The position numbers and the translations under genes were made by a program. Positions 1 to 8,109 of a DNA stretch of 46,959 nucleotides are shown here, in pieces. The notes below the pieces were generated by a model that saw only the letters and a list, made by a program, of their open reading frames with translations, had not been told where the DNA came from and did not search any database. The DNA is taken from contig CAZOBB010000087.1 in assembly GCA_964577975.1 (NCBI GenBank), forward strand, positions 1 to 46,959. Reading direction: 5' to 3'. Position 1 is the stretch's first letter; every line of letters begins with the position of its first letter. The stretch is from JAOZMY01 sp964577975 (GTDB lineage: Bacteria; Desulfobacterota; S145-22).

Positions 1-2
1 AG

Positions 3-140
3 ATGGTGATGCCGGGGGACAACGTGACGATAGAGGTGAAGTTGATCACGTCGATAGCGATGGAGGAGGGGTTACGTTTTGCGATACGAGAGGGTGGACG
101 GACGGTTGGAGCCGGCGTCATCAGTAAGGTCATTGAATAA
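3..140 (+). CDS. tuf: Elongation factor Tu, C-terminal end (partial)
   Basis: Only the last 45 codons are in the window; the 5' part lies upstream. The visible peptide runs from MVMPGDN through a KLI segment to the ending GRTVGAGVISKVIE, which is the standard C-terminal domain III of EF-Tu, the GTPase that brings aminoacyl-tRNA to the ribosome. rpsJ follows after 22 bases, the usual tuf-rpsJ order at the start of the S10 operon. Identification is secure although the GTPase domain cannot be seen. Confidence 0.95.
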   Translation: MVMPGDNVTIEVKLITSIAMEEGLRFAIREGGRTVGAGVISKVIE

Positions 141-162
141 AGAGAGGCGATAGGGGAAGGAA

Positions 163-471
163 ATGTTGAATCAAAAGATAAGGATTTGTTTGAGGGCATA
201 CGATCACAAACTGCTCGACCAATCGGTTGAAGAGATCGTGAACACCGTGAAAAAAACGGGTGCGAATGTGGCGGGGCCGATTCCGCTTCCTACGGTTATT
301 AACCGGTATTGCGTGCTCCGTTCCCCTCATATTGATAAGAAGTCGCGGGAGCAGTTTGAAATCCGGACCCATAAGCGCATCCTGGACATTATCGATCCTT
401 CCCAGCAAACGGTGGACGCCCTCATGAAACTTGACCTATCGGCGGGCGTGGATGTTGAGATAAAACTGTAG
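163..471 (+). CDS. rpsJ: 30S ribosomal protein S10
   Basis: This encodes S10 (uS10, 102 residues, normal length), a 30S head protein that also serves as NusE in antitermination. The sequence shows the family hallmarks: KIRICLRAYDHKLLDQS near the N-terminus, a GPIPLPT loop and an RTHKRILDI segment. A GGGGAAGGA ribosome-binding site precedes the ATG. It is the first gene of the S10 operon here, lying between tuf and rplC. Confidence 0.97.
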   Translation: MLNQKIRICLRAYDHKLLDQSVEEIVNTVKKTGANVAGPIPLPTVINRYCVLRSPHIDKKSREQFEIRTHKRILDIIDPSQQTVDALMKLDLSAGVDVEIKL

Positions 472-506
472 GCTTGGATAGCGAGCCTTTGAAGGGGTAA
501 AATCAA

Positions 507-1151
507 ATGGATGGGTTGATTGGTAGAAAATTGGGAATGACGCAGTTGTTTGATGAAAAAGGCCGGGTAATTCCCGTGACGGTTCTGGAGGTAGGGCCGT
601 GTTATGTGGTGCAGCGGAAGCGTTCGGAGAAGGAGGGATACGACGCGGTTCAGTTGGGATTTGGGAGAAAGAAGGTAAAGAACGTGAAGAAGCCCATTCG
701 AGGGCATCTGGCCAAGGCAGACTTCGAAGAAGGGTTTGAGGTGCTACGGGAGGTGAAAGTGCAGCCCGATGAAGATCTTCCTCCAGGATCTTCCGTGACG
801 CTTGATATCTTTGAAGTGGGAGAGTACGTGGATGTGACGGGAAAAAGCAAAGGGAAGGGGTTTACGGGAGTGATGAAGCGCCATGGATTTCACGGGACTC
901 CTGCCGCCCACGGGACGCATGAATACTTTCGTCATGGAGGCTCCATCGGTTCTTCGGCCTACCCTTCAAAGGTTTTCAAGGGAATGAAGATGCCGGGGCA
1001 TGCAGGAAATGCTCGGGTGACTGTCCAGAACCTTATGGTGGTTGATATCAAGAAAGAGAGAAATCTTTTGTTGTTAAGGGGAGCGGTACCAGGCCCAAAG
1101 GGTGGGATCGTTCTGGTGAAGCGAGCCGTGAAGAAGACGAAAAAGGATTAA
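507..1151 (+). CDS. rplC: 50S ribosomal protein L3
   Basis: L3 (uL3, 214 residues) binds 23S rRNA near the peptidyl-transferase centre and starts 50S assembly. The N-terminus reads GLIGRKLGMTQLFDEKG, the family signature, and the rRNA-reaching loop around residues 140-170 contains GGSIG...KVFKGMKMPGHAG. The site corresponding to the methylated glutamine of E. coli L3 does not carry Gln. A GAAGGGG ribosome-binding site precedes the ATG. Order rpsJ-rplC-rplD is canonical. Confidence 0.97.
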   Translation: MDGLIGRKLGMTQLFDEKGRVIPVTVLEVGPCYVVQRKRSEKEGYDAVQLGFGRKKVKNVKKPIRGHLAKADFEEGFEVLREVKVQPDEDLPPGSSVTLDIFEVGEYVDVTGKSKGKGFTGVMKRHGFHGTPAAHGTHEYFRHGGSIGSSAYPSKVFKGMKMPGHAGNARVTVQNLMVVDIKKERNLLLLRGAVPGPKGGIVLVKRAVKKTKKD

Positions 1152-1175
1152 TCATATTTTAGGTAGGGAATAGCT

Positions 1176-1799
1176 ATGGCGACGATGGAAGTAATCGATC
1201 AGGCTGGACAGAAAGTGAGCGAGGTAACATTAAAGGAGGAAATTTTCTCGGCAGAGATCAAGCCGCATTTGATTCATGAAGTCGTGAAGATGCAGCTGGC
1301 CAATCGACGAGCGGGGACCGCGTCCACAAAGAACAGATCGGCCGTCCGGGGTGGAGGAAAAAAGCCTTGGCGCCAGAAAGGAACGGGAAGGGCGCGAGCA
1401 GGAACCATCCGGTCCCCTTTGTGGCGTGGCGGGGGTGTTGTTTTTGGCCCTATGCCGAGGGATTATAGCTATAAAGTGCCCAAAAAGGTTCGGCGAGGGG
1501 CATTGCGGTCGGCAGTGGCCTTGAAAGCGCAAGAGGGGAAATTTGTCGTCGTCGAAAAATTCGAACTGGAAGAAGCCAAGACGAAGGTATTCGCACGGAT
1601 TTTGGAAGGATTATCCGTCAAAGATGGTTTGATCGTCATTGAAGAGAAAGATGAGATCCTGGAACGGGTGGCGAGAAACATCCCTTCCATCAAGGTCTTA
1701 CGGTTCGAAGGGATCAATGTCTACGACATTATGCGGTACGATAAGTTAGTGATGACGCAAAAGGCGTTCGAGAAATTAGAGGGGGTACTTTCCCAATGA
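1176..1799 (+). CDS. rplD: 50S ribosomal protein L4
   Basis: L4 (uL4, 207 residues) lines the peptide exit tunnel. The extended tunnel loop is obvious from roughly residue 45 to 95: NRRAGTAST, RGGGKKPWRQKGTGRARAGT and SPLWRGGGVVFGP. In E. coli L4 also represses its own operon; whether that happens here cannot be told from the sequence. The gene ends inside the start of rplW (4-base overlap), so the two are probably translationally coupled. Confidence 0.97.
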   Translation: MATMEVIDQAGQKVSEVTLKEEIFSAEIKPHLIHEVVKMQLANRRAGTASTKNRSAVRGGGKKPWRQKGTGRARAGTIRSPLWRGGGVVFGPMPRDYSYKVPKKVRRGALRSAVALKAQEGKFVVVEKFELEEAKTKVFARILEGLSVKDGLIVIEEKDEILERVARNIPSIKVLRFEGINVYDIMRYDKLVMTQKAFEKLEGVLSQ

Positions 1800-2092
1800 G
1801 CATGGAGCAATATTATCAGATAATTCACCATCCCATCATTAGTGAAAAGAGCACCGATTTGAAGGGAATGCACAATCAGCTTGTGTTCAAGGTTGCGATG
1901 GATGCCAACAAGGTGGAGATAAAAAAGGCGATAGAGGCCATTTTTGGTGTGAAGGTCTTATCGGTGAGAACCTTACGGGTTCGAGGAAAGAAAAAACGGT
2001 TGGGGCGGTATATGGGAAAGCGTCCGGACTGGAAAAAGGCAATTGTGAAGCTCCAGGAGGGAGATACGATCGACTTCTTTGAGGGAGTGTAA
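1796..2092 (+). CDS. rplW: 50S ribosomal protein L23
   Basis: L23 (uL23, 98 residues) sits at the tunnel exit, where SRP and trigger factor dock. Visible features are the HPIISEKST motif near the N-terminus, FKVAMDANKVEIKKAIEAIFGVKV and the basic VRGKKKRLGRYMGKRPDWKKA segment. The chosen ATG overlaps the rplD stop by 4 bases and has a G-rich ribosome-binding site; an ATG six bases later is a possible alternative. Confidence 0.96.
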   Translation: MSMEQYYQIIHHPIISEKSTDLKGMHNQLVFKVAMDANKVEIKKAIEAIFGVKVLSVRTLRVRGKKKRLGRYMGKRPDWKKAIVKLQEGDTIDFFEGV

Positions 2093-2122
2093 ACGACTGA
2101 AGGAGCGCGAAGGAGACGACTC

Positions 2123-2947
2123 ATGGGGATAAAACAGTATAAACCGACATCACCGGGGCGGCGGTTTCAAAGTGTTTCGACGTTTGAAGAGATTACGAAG
2201 ACAGAACCGGAACGGTCGTTATTGAAACCCTTGAAAAAATCGGGTGGAAGGAATTCGAGGGGAAGGGTAACGGTGCGCCATCGTGGGGGTGGGGCGAAAC
2301 GCCGTTATCGCGTGATCGATTTCAAGAGAGACAAGCATGGAGTGCCAGCGAAAGTGGCCAGCATTGAGTATGACCCCAATCGCTCGGCACGTATTGCGTT
2401 GCTCCACTACTTGGACGGAGAAAAACGGTATATCTTGGCTCCTTTGGGATTGAAGGTGGGGGATCAGGTTGTTTCCGGAGAAGAGGCGGACATCAAGCCG
2501 GGCAACGCCTTGCCTTTGAGTCGGATACCCTTGGGGACCTTAATTCACAACATCGAATTGAAGATTGGGAAAGGGGGCCAGATGGTCAGGAGCGCGGGAG
2601 GCTATGCACAGCTTATGGCGAAAGAAGGGAATTACGCCCAGATCCGCCTGCCATCTGGAGAGGTACGCATGGTTCATTTGCGGTGTTATGCCACTGTCGG
2701 GCAGATCGGTAATTTGGATCATGAGAATATTTCATTGGGAAAAGCGGGGCGCGCCAGGTATTTGGGGCGACGTCCGCATGTTCGAGGCGTGGCGATGAAT
2801 CCAGTCGATCATCCGTTGGGTGGAGGAGAAGGAAAGAGTTCAGGGGGTCGGCATCCGGTGACACCGTGGGGAGTCCCAACCAAGGGGTATAGGACGAGAA
2901 AGAACAAGGCGACAGATAAATATATTATCCGCAGGCGTTATCAATAG
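2123..2947 (+). CDS. rplB: 50S ribosomal protein L2
   Basis: L2 (uL2, 274 residues, full length) is one of the oldest ribosomal proteins and helps subunit joining and peptidyl transfer. It opens with KQYKPTSPGRR and shows RGGGAKRRYRVIDFKRDK, VASIEYDPNRSARIALL and the C-terminal GVAMNPVDHP...GGRHPVTPWG block. The catalytic-region His of VDHP is present, but the usual HPHGGGEG reads HPLGGGEG here. A GAAGGAG ribosome-binding site precedes the ATG. Confidence 0.98.
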   Translation: MGIKQYKPTSPGRRFQSVSTFEEITKTEPERSLLKPLKKSGGRNSRGRVTVRHRGGGAKRRYRVIDFKRDKHGVPAKVASIEYDPNRSARIALLHYLDGEKRYILAPLGLKVGDQVVSGEEADIKPGNALPLSRIPLGTLIHNIELKIGKGGQMVRSAGGYAQLMAKEGNYAQIRLPSGEVRMVHLRCYATVGQIGNLDHENISLGKAGRARYLGRRPHVRGVAMNPVDHPLGGGEGKSSGGRHPVTPWGVPTKGYRTRKNKATDKYIIRRRYQ

Positions 2948-2957
2948 GAGGGTATCA

Positions 2958-3245
2958 GTGAGTCGTTCAATCAAAAAGGGTCCTTTTGTTGATGAGCATC
3001 TTTTAGAGAAAGTTCAAGCTATACAGAATGAGGCGAGAAAAGGATCGAAGATCATCAAAACGTGGTCCCGAAGATCAACCATAATCCCAGAGTTTGTTGG
3101 GTTGACATTCGCGGTTCACAATGGTAAGAAGTTCATTCCTGTTTTCGTGACAGAGGAAATGGTTGGCTTCAAGCTAGGAGACTTTTCGCCCACGCGAACA
3201 TTTCGGGGGCACGCAGGAGACAAGAAATCAAGGGCGAAACGATAA
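2958..3245 (+). CDS. rpsS: 30S ribosomal protein S19
   Basis: S19 (uS19, 95 residues) is a 30S head protein that pairs with S13. The start is a GTG ten bases after rplB, with an AGGAGGG ribosome-binding site. It begins SRSIKKGPFVDEHLL and contains IKTWSRRSTIIPEFVGLTFAVHNGK and FSPTRTFRGHAGDKKSR, all family signatures. Normal length and position. Confidence 0.97.
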   Translation: MSRSIKKGPFVDEHLLEKVQAIQNEARKGSKIIKTWSRRSTIIPEFVGLTFAVHNGKKFIPVFVTEEMVGFKLGDFSPTRTFRGHAGDKKSRAKR

Positions 3246-3261
3246 GACGGGGAACGGTGTG

Positions 3262-3600
3262 ATGGAAGTTCAGTCAAAGTTGAGATTTGTGAGGATTTCA
3301 CCAAGGAAGGCACGAAAAGCGGTTGACCTGATACGGGGGAAAGATGTGGAAAAGGCGCAGAATTTGTTGATGCTTTCCCCAAAGAAGTCGGCCAAGATTG
3401 TGAAGAAGGTGCTAGATTCTGCGATAGCAAACGCCAATGCCAATTATAGTATGGATATTGATAACCTTTATGTCAAACGGGCGTTTGTGGATGAAGGAGC
3501 GACGATGAAACGTTATATGCCTCGTGCCATGGGAAGAGCGACCCAAATTTTGAAAAGAACGAGTCATATCACGATCGTGCTTGACGAGAAAAGTTTATAA
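3262..3600 (+). CDS. rplV: 50S ribosomal protein L22
   Basis: L22 (uL22, about 112 residues) reaches into the exit tunnel with its long hairpin. The N-terminal VRISPRKARKAVDLIRGK and the C-terminal beta hairpin (AFVDEGATMKRYMPRAMGRA) are clear. A GTG sits directly before the ATG (GTGATG); I chose the ATG. The gap to rpsS is 16 bases. Confidence 0.96.
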   Translation: MEVQSKLRFVRISPRKARKAVDLIRGKDVEKAQNLLMLSPKKSAKIVKKVLDSAIANANANYSMDIDNLYVKRAFVDEGATMKRYMPRAMGRATQILKRTSHITIVLDEKSL

Positions 3601-3615
3601 ACGAAGGAGGCTGTT

Positions 3616-4251
3616 TTGGGGCAGAAGGTTCATCCCTTGGGGTTTAGACTGGGGGTCATCCGTACGTGGGATGCCAAATGGTATGCGGATAAGGATTATG
3701 GAGAGCTTTTGTATGAAGACCTTCAGTTGAGAAAGTATCTGAAGAAGCGGCTCTACAACGCTGGGATTTCGAGGATAGAGATTCGGCGTGCGGTGGATCG
3801 GAACAAAAAGGCGACGATTGATATCTATGCGGCCCGTCCCGGGATAATTATCGGAAAGAAAGGGGCGGACGTTGAGAATTTGCGTAAGACCTTAGAGCGA
3901 ATGACCAACAAGGAGATTAACCTCAATATCAAAGAGGTGAAACGCGTCGAGTTGGATGCGCAACTGGTGGCGGAGAATGTAGCGACACAGTTGGAACGGC
4001 GAGTAGCATTTCGGCGTGCCATGAAACGGAGCGTGAGTGCGGCTATGAAGTTTGGAGCGAAGGGGATCAAGATCGCGTGCGCGGGACGTTTGGGGGGCGC
4101 GGAAATGGCGCGGCGAGAGTGGTATCGAGAAGGGCGTGTGCCTCTTCAGACACTACGGGCGGATATCGATTACGGGTTTGCCGAAGCAAAGACGACCTAC
4201 GGGGTGATTGGTGTCAAAGTGTGGATTTATAAAGGGGATATCTACACATAG
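3616..4251 (+). CDS. rpsC: 30S ribosomal protein S3
   Basis: S3 (uS3, 211 residues) lies at the mRNA entry site and has helicase activity together with S4. It starts with TTG behind an AAGGAGG site. The N-terminus GQKVHPLGFRLGVIRTWDAKW, the KH domain GXXG motif (IIIGKKGADVENL, about residues 76-88) and the C-terminal GRLGGAEMARREWYREGRVPLQTLRADI block are all present. Confidence 0.97.
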   Translation: MGQKVHPLGFRLGVIRTWDAKWYADKDYGELLYEDLQLRKYLKKRLYNAGISRIEIRRAVDRNKKATIDIYAARPGIIIGKKGADVENLRKTLERMTNKEINLNIKEVKRVELDAQLVAENVATQLERRVAFRRAMKRSVSAAMKFGAKGIKIACAGRLGGAEMARREWYREGRVPLQTLRADIDYGFAEAKTTYGVIGVKVWIYKGDIYT

Positions 4252-4289
4252 AGATTCATGGAATTCATTTATAGAAGGGGAACGTAACC

Positions 4290-4712
4290 ATGTTGATGCC
4301 GAGTAAGGTAAAGTACAGGAAACAGCAAAAAGGAAAGATGCGGGGAGTTGCTGCACGTGGGAATAAGGTCAATTTTGGAGAGTTTGGACTGCAAGCGTTG
4401 GGTCGCGGATGGATGACGGCGAGGCAGATTGAAGCGGCCCGTATCGCGATTACCCGGCACGTGAAGCGCGGTGGGAAGATATGGATTCGGGTCTTCCCGG
4501 ATAAGCCCATAACGAAGAAACCGGCAGAAACGCGAATGGGTAAGGGAAAAGGCTCACCGGAAGGTTGGGTGTGTGTGATAAAACCTGGAAGGATTCTTTA
4601 CGAGATCGAGGGGGTTCCGGAGGAAAAGGCAAGAGAGGCCTTTTTATTGGCGGCACACAAACTTCCGTTTAAGACCCGGTTCGTAAGTCGGGAGGAAATT
4701 CATGAAGGCTAG
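4290..4712 (+). CDS. rplP: 50S ribosomal protein L16
   Basis: L16 (uL16, 140 residues) helps position A-site tRNA. It starts MLMPSKVKYRKQQKGKM and contains the basic GRGWMTARQIEAARIAITRHVKRGGKIWIRVFPDKP region and the ETRMGKGKGSPEGWV loop. The C-terminus overlaps rpmC by 11 bases, suggesting translational coupling. An ATG two codons downstream could also be used. Confidence 0.97.
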   Translation: MLMPSKVKYRKQQKGKMRGVAARGNKVNFGEFGLQALGRGWMTARQIEAARIAITRHVKRGGKIWIRVFPDKPITKKPAETRMGKGKGSPEGWVCVIKPGRILYEIEGVPEEKAREAFLLAAHKLPFKTRFVSREEIHEG

Positions 4713-4905
4713 TGATTTCAGAGAATTGAGTCTCGACGAGTTAAGAGCGAGGGAAAAGGATTTGCGGGAGGAAATCTTCAACCTTCGATTTCGGCTTGCA
4801 ACGGGACAGCTAGAAAATACGGCAAAGGTTTCCCTTGCAAAGAGGGATTTGGCCCGTTTGCTGACCGTCTTGAGAGAGAAGCAGACGCAAACGGAAGCCT
4901 CGTAG
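4702..4905 (+). CDS. rpmC: 50S ribosomal protein L29
   Basis: L29 (uL29, 67 residues) is a small two-helix protein at the exit tunnel, next to L23. The sequence shows the usual helical pattern: ELSLDELRAREKDLREEIFNLRFRLATGQLENT followed by a basic second helix. The ATG lies within the end of rplP behind a GGGAGGAAAT site. It ends with a slightly longer tail than many L29 proteins. Confidence 0.95.
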   Translation: MKASDFRELSLDELRAREKDLREEIFNLRFRLATGQLENTAKVSLAKRDLARLLTVLREKQTQTEAS

Positions 4906-4922
4906 TAAAGGAGAAGGAAGGA

Positions 4923-5192
4923 ATGAGTGGCACAGAGGGACGCGTCAGACATAAAAAGGTGCTGGTAGGTACGGTTGTAAGCGACAAGATGGACAAAACG
5001 GTTGTGGTGCAGGTAAAACGGTTGTTTATGCATCCGAGGTACAAAAAGTATGTGCGTCGAAATGCGAAATACAAGGCACATGATGCGACCAACCAATGCA
5101 GAATAGGGGATAAGGTTCAGATTATTGAATCGCGTCCATTGAGCAAGGAAAAACATTGGCGCGTGAGCAAAATACTTGAGAAAGCAGTGTAA
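4923..5192 (+). CDS. rpsQ: 30S ribosomal protein S17
   Basis: S17 (uS17, 89 residues) is a primary 16S rRNA binder with an OB fold. It contains KVLVGTVVSDKMDKTVVVQVKRL, HPRYKKYVRRNAKYKAHD and GDKVQIIESRPLSKEKHWRV, all typical. The N-terminus has about eight extra residues. An AAGGAG site precedes the ATG. Confidence 0.96.
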   Translation: MSGTEGRVRHKKVLVGTVVSDKMDKTVVVQVKRLFMHPRYKKYVRRNAKYKAHDATNQCRIGDKVQIIESRPLSKEKHWRVSKILEKAV

Positions 5193-5224
5193 GCTGGAGA
5201 GTTAGTGAATAGGGAGATGGTTCC

Positions 5225-5593
5225 ATGATTCAGATGCAAACGATTTTGAATGTGGCCGACAACTCAGGTGCGAAGAAGATTGGATGTATTAAGGTGCTGG
5301 GGGGGACACGGAAACGATACGCGCGAGTGGGGGATATCATCGTTGCTTCCGTAAAAGAGGCGATGCCCAATTCCAAGGTGAAAAAGGGTGCAGTTGTGAA
5401 GGCCGTGATCGTGCGGACGGCGAAGGAGATTCGGCGAGAGGATGGTTCTTACATTAAATTCGATGACAATTCCGCTGTACTGATCAATCAGCAGAGAGAG
5501 CCTTTGGGAACACGTATCTTTGGACCGGTGGCGCGTGAGTTGAGGGCGAAACGCTTTATGAAAATCATTTCCCTGGCGCCGGAGGTGTTGTGA
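5225..5593 (+). CDS. rplN: 50S ribosomal protein L14
   Basis: L14 (uL14, 122 residues, normal) lies at the subunit interface and is the docking site for RsfS. The sequence MIQMQTILNVADNSGAKK, CIKVLGGT and the C-terminal FGPVARELRAKRFMKIISLAPEVL are the family hallmarks. It begins the spc portion of the gene string. Its TGA stop overlaps the ATG of rplX by one base. Confidence 0.98.
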   Translation: MIQMQTILNVADNSGAKKIGCIKVLGGTRKRYARVGDIIVASVKEAMPNSKVKKGAVVKAVIVRTAKEIRREDGSYIKFDDNSAVLINQQREPLGTRIFGPVARELRAKRFMKIISLAPEVL

Positions 5594-5928
5594 TGGCAAT
5601 GAAGCATTACAAGAGTTTTCATGTGAAGAAAGGGGATATGGTCGAGGTCCTCGCCGGGAAAGAGAAAGGTAAGACTGGGAAAATACTGAAGATTTTGAAG
5701 AAGAAAGACCGCGTGATCGTGGAGAAAGTGAACTTTGTCAAGAAACATGCTCGTCCGGGTGGGAAGTTTGCGAAAGGTGGGATTGTGGAAATGGAGGCAC
5801 CCCTCCATATCTCGAATGTGGCACTCTATTGTAGCCATTGCTCTCGAGGGGTCCGCTATGGCATTCGGGTGTTGGAGGATGGGAAGAAGGTGCGTATTTG
5901 CAAAGCTTGCGGAGAACAAATCGATTAA
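5593..5928 (+). CDS. rplX: 50S ribosomal protein L24, Cys-rich type
   Basis: L24 (uL24, about 111 residues) binds early in 50S assembly. The KOW motif KKGDMVEVLAGKEKGKTGKILKI is clear. The C-terminal third carries two CXXC pairs (YCSHC and CKAC, about residues 78 and 104) that probably bind zinc, a form common in several deep lineages but absent from E. coli. The start is an ATG in TGATG with the rplN stop; a GTG codon just before it is the alternative. Confidence 0.95.
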   Translation: MAMKHYKSFHVKKGDMVEVLAGKEKGKTGKILKILKKKDRVIVEKVNFVKKHARPGGKFAKGGIVEMEAPLHISNVALYCSHCSRGVRYGIRVLEDGKKVRICKACGEQID

Positions 5929-5937
5929 GGGTGGAAA

Positions 5938-6483
5938 ATGATGAGTTTTCTCTTTGAAAAGTATCAAAAAGAAGTTGTGCCTGCGTTGATGAAAAAATTC
6001 AAATACAAAAATGTCATGCAGGTTCCGAAACTTGAGAAGATCGTGGTGAACATGGGCCTGGGAGAAGCGGTGCAGAACATCAAGATCTTGGATCATGCCG
6101 TTGAGGAGTTGAAGGTCATCACGGGTCAGAAACCGGTGATTACGCGTGCAAAACGATCCATTGCCCAGTTTAAGCTTCGTGAGGGAATGCCAATAGGATG
6201 TATGGTCACGTTGAGGAAAGAGCGAATGTATGAGTTTTTTAACCGCTTGGTGAACGTGGCGTTGCCCCGGGTCCGGGACTTTCGGGGTATTTCTCCAAAA
6301 TCCTTCGATGGACGAGGGAATTTTGCCATGGGTGTCAAGGAACAGATCATCTTTCCAGAGGTTGATTACGATACGATCGATAAAATCAAAGGATTTAACG
6401 TCGTTGTGACGACTTCGGCGAAAACGGACGAGGAAGCGTTGGAGTTACTGAAGCTTTTGGGGATGCCATTCAGGGAACGATAG
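5938..6483 (+). CDS. rplE: 50S ribosomal protein L5
   Basis: L5 (uL5, 181 residues) binds 5S rRNA and contacts the P-site tRNA. Signatures visible are VPKLEKIVVNMGLGEAVQN, ITGQKPVITRAKRSIAQFKLREGMPIG, LPRVRDFRGISPKSFDGRGNF and the C-terminal VVTTSAKTDEEALELLKLLGMPF. Two ATGs stand in tandem at the start and either may be used. Confidence 0.97.
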   Translation: MMSFLFEKYQKEVVPALMKKFKYKNVMQVPKLEKIVVNMGLGEAVQNIKILDHAVEELKVITGQKPVITRAKRSIAQFKLREGMPIGCMVTLRKERMYEFFNRLVNVALPRVRDFRGISPKSFDGRGNFAMGVKEQIIFPEVDYDTIDKIKGFNVVVTTSAKTDEEALELLKLLGMPFRER

Positions 6484-6495
6484 GAGGAATATACA

Positions 6496-6681
6496 TTGGC
6501 AAGAAAGGCGTTAATAGAGAAGGCGAAGAGGCCAAAGAAATTTAAGGTTCGGGAGTATAACCGTTGCCCTATCTGTGGTCGGGCGAGGGGGTATTATCGG
6601 AAGTTTAATATGTGTCGGATATGCCTGAGAAAGTATGCGTTGGAAGGATTGATTCCTGGGGTAATAAAGTCGAGTTGGTAA
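6496..6681 (+). CDS. rpsN: 30S ribosomal protein S14, zinc type (type Z)
   Basis: This is the short, 61-residue S14 (uS14) with two zinc-binding CXXC pairs: CPICGRARGYYRKFNMCRIC. It contacts S3 and S10 in the 30S head. The start is TTG with a TAGGAGGAAT site 12 bases after rplE. The zinc form is the ancestral type; no second, zinc-free copy is visible in the window. Confidence 0.97.
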   Translation: MARKALIEKAKRPKKFKVREYNRCPICGRARGYYRKFNMCRICLRKYALEGLIPGVIKSSW

Positions 6682-6724
6682 GCAATTATCATCATAGAGG
6701 TATCGTTTAGGAGGAAAGAATTAA

Positions 6725-7126
6725 ATGTCGATGACAGATCCTATTGCGGATATGCTGACACGCATCCGTAACGCCAACCGGGCTGGCCTAGAGATGGCCG
6801 ATGTTCCTTATTCGAATATAAAGAAAGGGATCATCGAGATACTGAAGGAAGAGGGATTCATTAAAAATTACAAGATTGGGGAGGATAAACGCGGCCATCG
6901 CATGATTCGTGTTTATTTGAAGAAACCGTATGGTTCAATCAAACCTCTTAATGATTTGCAAAGGATAAGTCGGCCGGGAAGGCGTGTGTATGTGAAGAGT
7001 AAGGACGTTCCCACCATTCTGAACGACGTGGGGATTGCTATCCTTTCGACCTCGAAAGGGATAATGACCAATCGTAAGGCGAGGGAAGAAAACATAGGCG
7101 GCGAACTGTTGTGTAAGGTTTGGTAG
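6725..7126 (+). CDS. rpsH: 30S ribosomal protein S8
   Basis: S8 (uS8, 133 residues) binds the central domain of 16S rRNA and in E. coli represses the spc operon. It opens MTDPIADMLTRIRNANRAG and ends with the RNA-binding block GIAILSTSKGIMTNRKAREENIGGELLCKVW. An AGGAGGAAAG ribosome-binding site lies upstream. Normal in length and place. Confidence 0.97.
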   Translation: MSMTDPIADMLTRIRNANRAGLEMADVPYSNIKKGIIEILKEEGFIKNYKIGEDKRGHRMIRVYLKKPYGSIKPLNDLQRISRPGRRVYVKSKDVPTILNDVGIAILSTSKGIMTNRKAREENIGGELLCKVW

Positions 7127-7141
7127 GAAGGAATAGAGACC

Positions 7142-7684
7142 ATGTCTAGGATAGGAAAAAAACCGGTTGTTATGGAAAAGGGTGTTCAGGTGTCGGTGGA
7201 TGGCCGAACGGTGAAGGTGAAAGGGCCGAAAGGGGAGCTGGTACAGGTGATTCCAGAGGGGGTTTCCATCGACATACGAGATAACGAATTGTACGTGACG
7301 AAGGTGGAAACGGGGAAGTTGGCCAAGAAGGCGAACGCGTATCAAGCTCTCGTCCGATCGTTGATCCAAAATATGGTGGACGGTGTTACCAAGGGGTTTG
7401 AGAAGAAACTGGAAATCGTTGGAGTAGGCTACCGGGCGGCCGTGGAAGGCAAGAATTTGAACTTGAGTTTAGGGTATTCTCATCCAGTTATTTTTCCTTT
7501 GCCGAAGGGAATTGAGGTGAGCGTCGATCGGCAAACCCAGATTGTGGTGAAAGGGATCGACAAACAGTTGGTTGGATCGACGGCAGCAAAGATTCGCTCG
7601 TTTCGCCCTCCGGAGCCCTATAAGGGAAAAGGCATCCGGTATGAAGGGGAGTATGTTAGAAGGAAAGTGGGCAAGACGAAATAG
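7142..7684 (+). CDS. rplF: 50S ribosomal protein L6
   Basis: L6 (uL6, 180 residues) is located at the base of the L7/L12 stalk. It begins SRIGKKPVVMEKGVQV and has two related alpha/beta domains; the conserved C-terminal RSFRPPEPYKGKGIRYEGEYVRRKVGK is intact. An AGGAAGG site precedes the ATG. Confidence 0.97.
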   Translation: MSRIGKKPVVMEKGVQVSVDGRTVKVKGPKGELVQVIPEGVSIDIRDNELYVTKVETGKLAKKANAYQALVRSLIQNMVDGVTKGFEKKLEIVGVGYRAAVEGKNLNLSLGYSHPVIFPLPKGIEVSVDRQTQIVVKGIDKQLVGSTAAKIRSFRPPEPYKGKGIRYEGEYVRRKVGKTK

Positions 7685-7719
7685 GAAATCTTATAATACG
7701 ATGATAGGAATGATGTGAA

Positions 7720-8088
7720 ATGGACAAGAATATCAAAAAACGGCTGGCGAGACTGAAGAGGAAACGGCGGGTTAGGAAAAAGGTGTATGGAACGGAGGCT
7801 CGGCCTCGTCTTACCGTATACCGCAGTCTGAAGCACATTTATGCCCAGGTGATACTCGACACGGAAGGGAAGACGATTTGCCAAGCTTCGACGTTGGACA
7901 AGGCATTGAGGGAGAAGTTAAAGAGCACCTCGAATGTGGAAGCCGCTAAGATGGTAGGAGAGCTGATTGCCGAAAGGGCAAAAGCGGCTAATATTGAGAA
8001 AGTCGTATTCGATAGGAATGGATATTTGTATCACGGTCGTGTCAAGGCACTGGCCGATGGTGCAAGGGGAAAAGGTTTGATCTTTTAA
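7720..8088 (+). CDS. rplR: 50S ribosomal protein L18
   Basis: L18 (uL18, 122 residues) binds 5S rRNA with L5. The basic N-terminus (KKRLARLKRKRRVRKKVYG) and RPRLTVYRSLKHIYAQVILD, then FDRNGYLYHGRVKALADGARGKGLIF at the C-terminus, identify it. The 35-base gap from rplF contains nothing distinctive. Confidence 0.97.
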   Translation: MDKNIKKRLARLKRKRRVRKKVYGTEARPRLTVYRSLKHIYAQVILDTEGKTICQASTLDKALREKLKSTSNVEAAKMVGELIAERAKAANIEKVVFDRNGYLYHGRVKALADGARGKGLIF

Positions 8089-8109
8089 CACGTTTATTGG
8101 GAGGCTTTG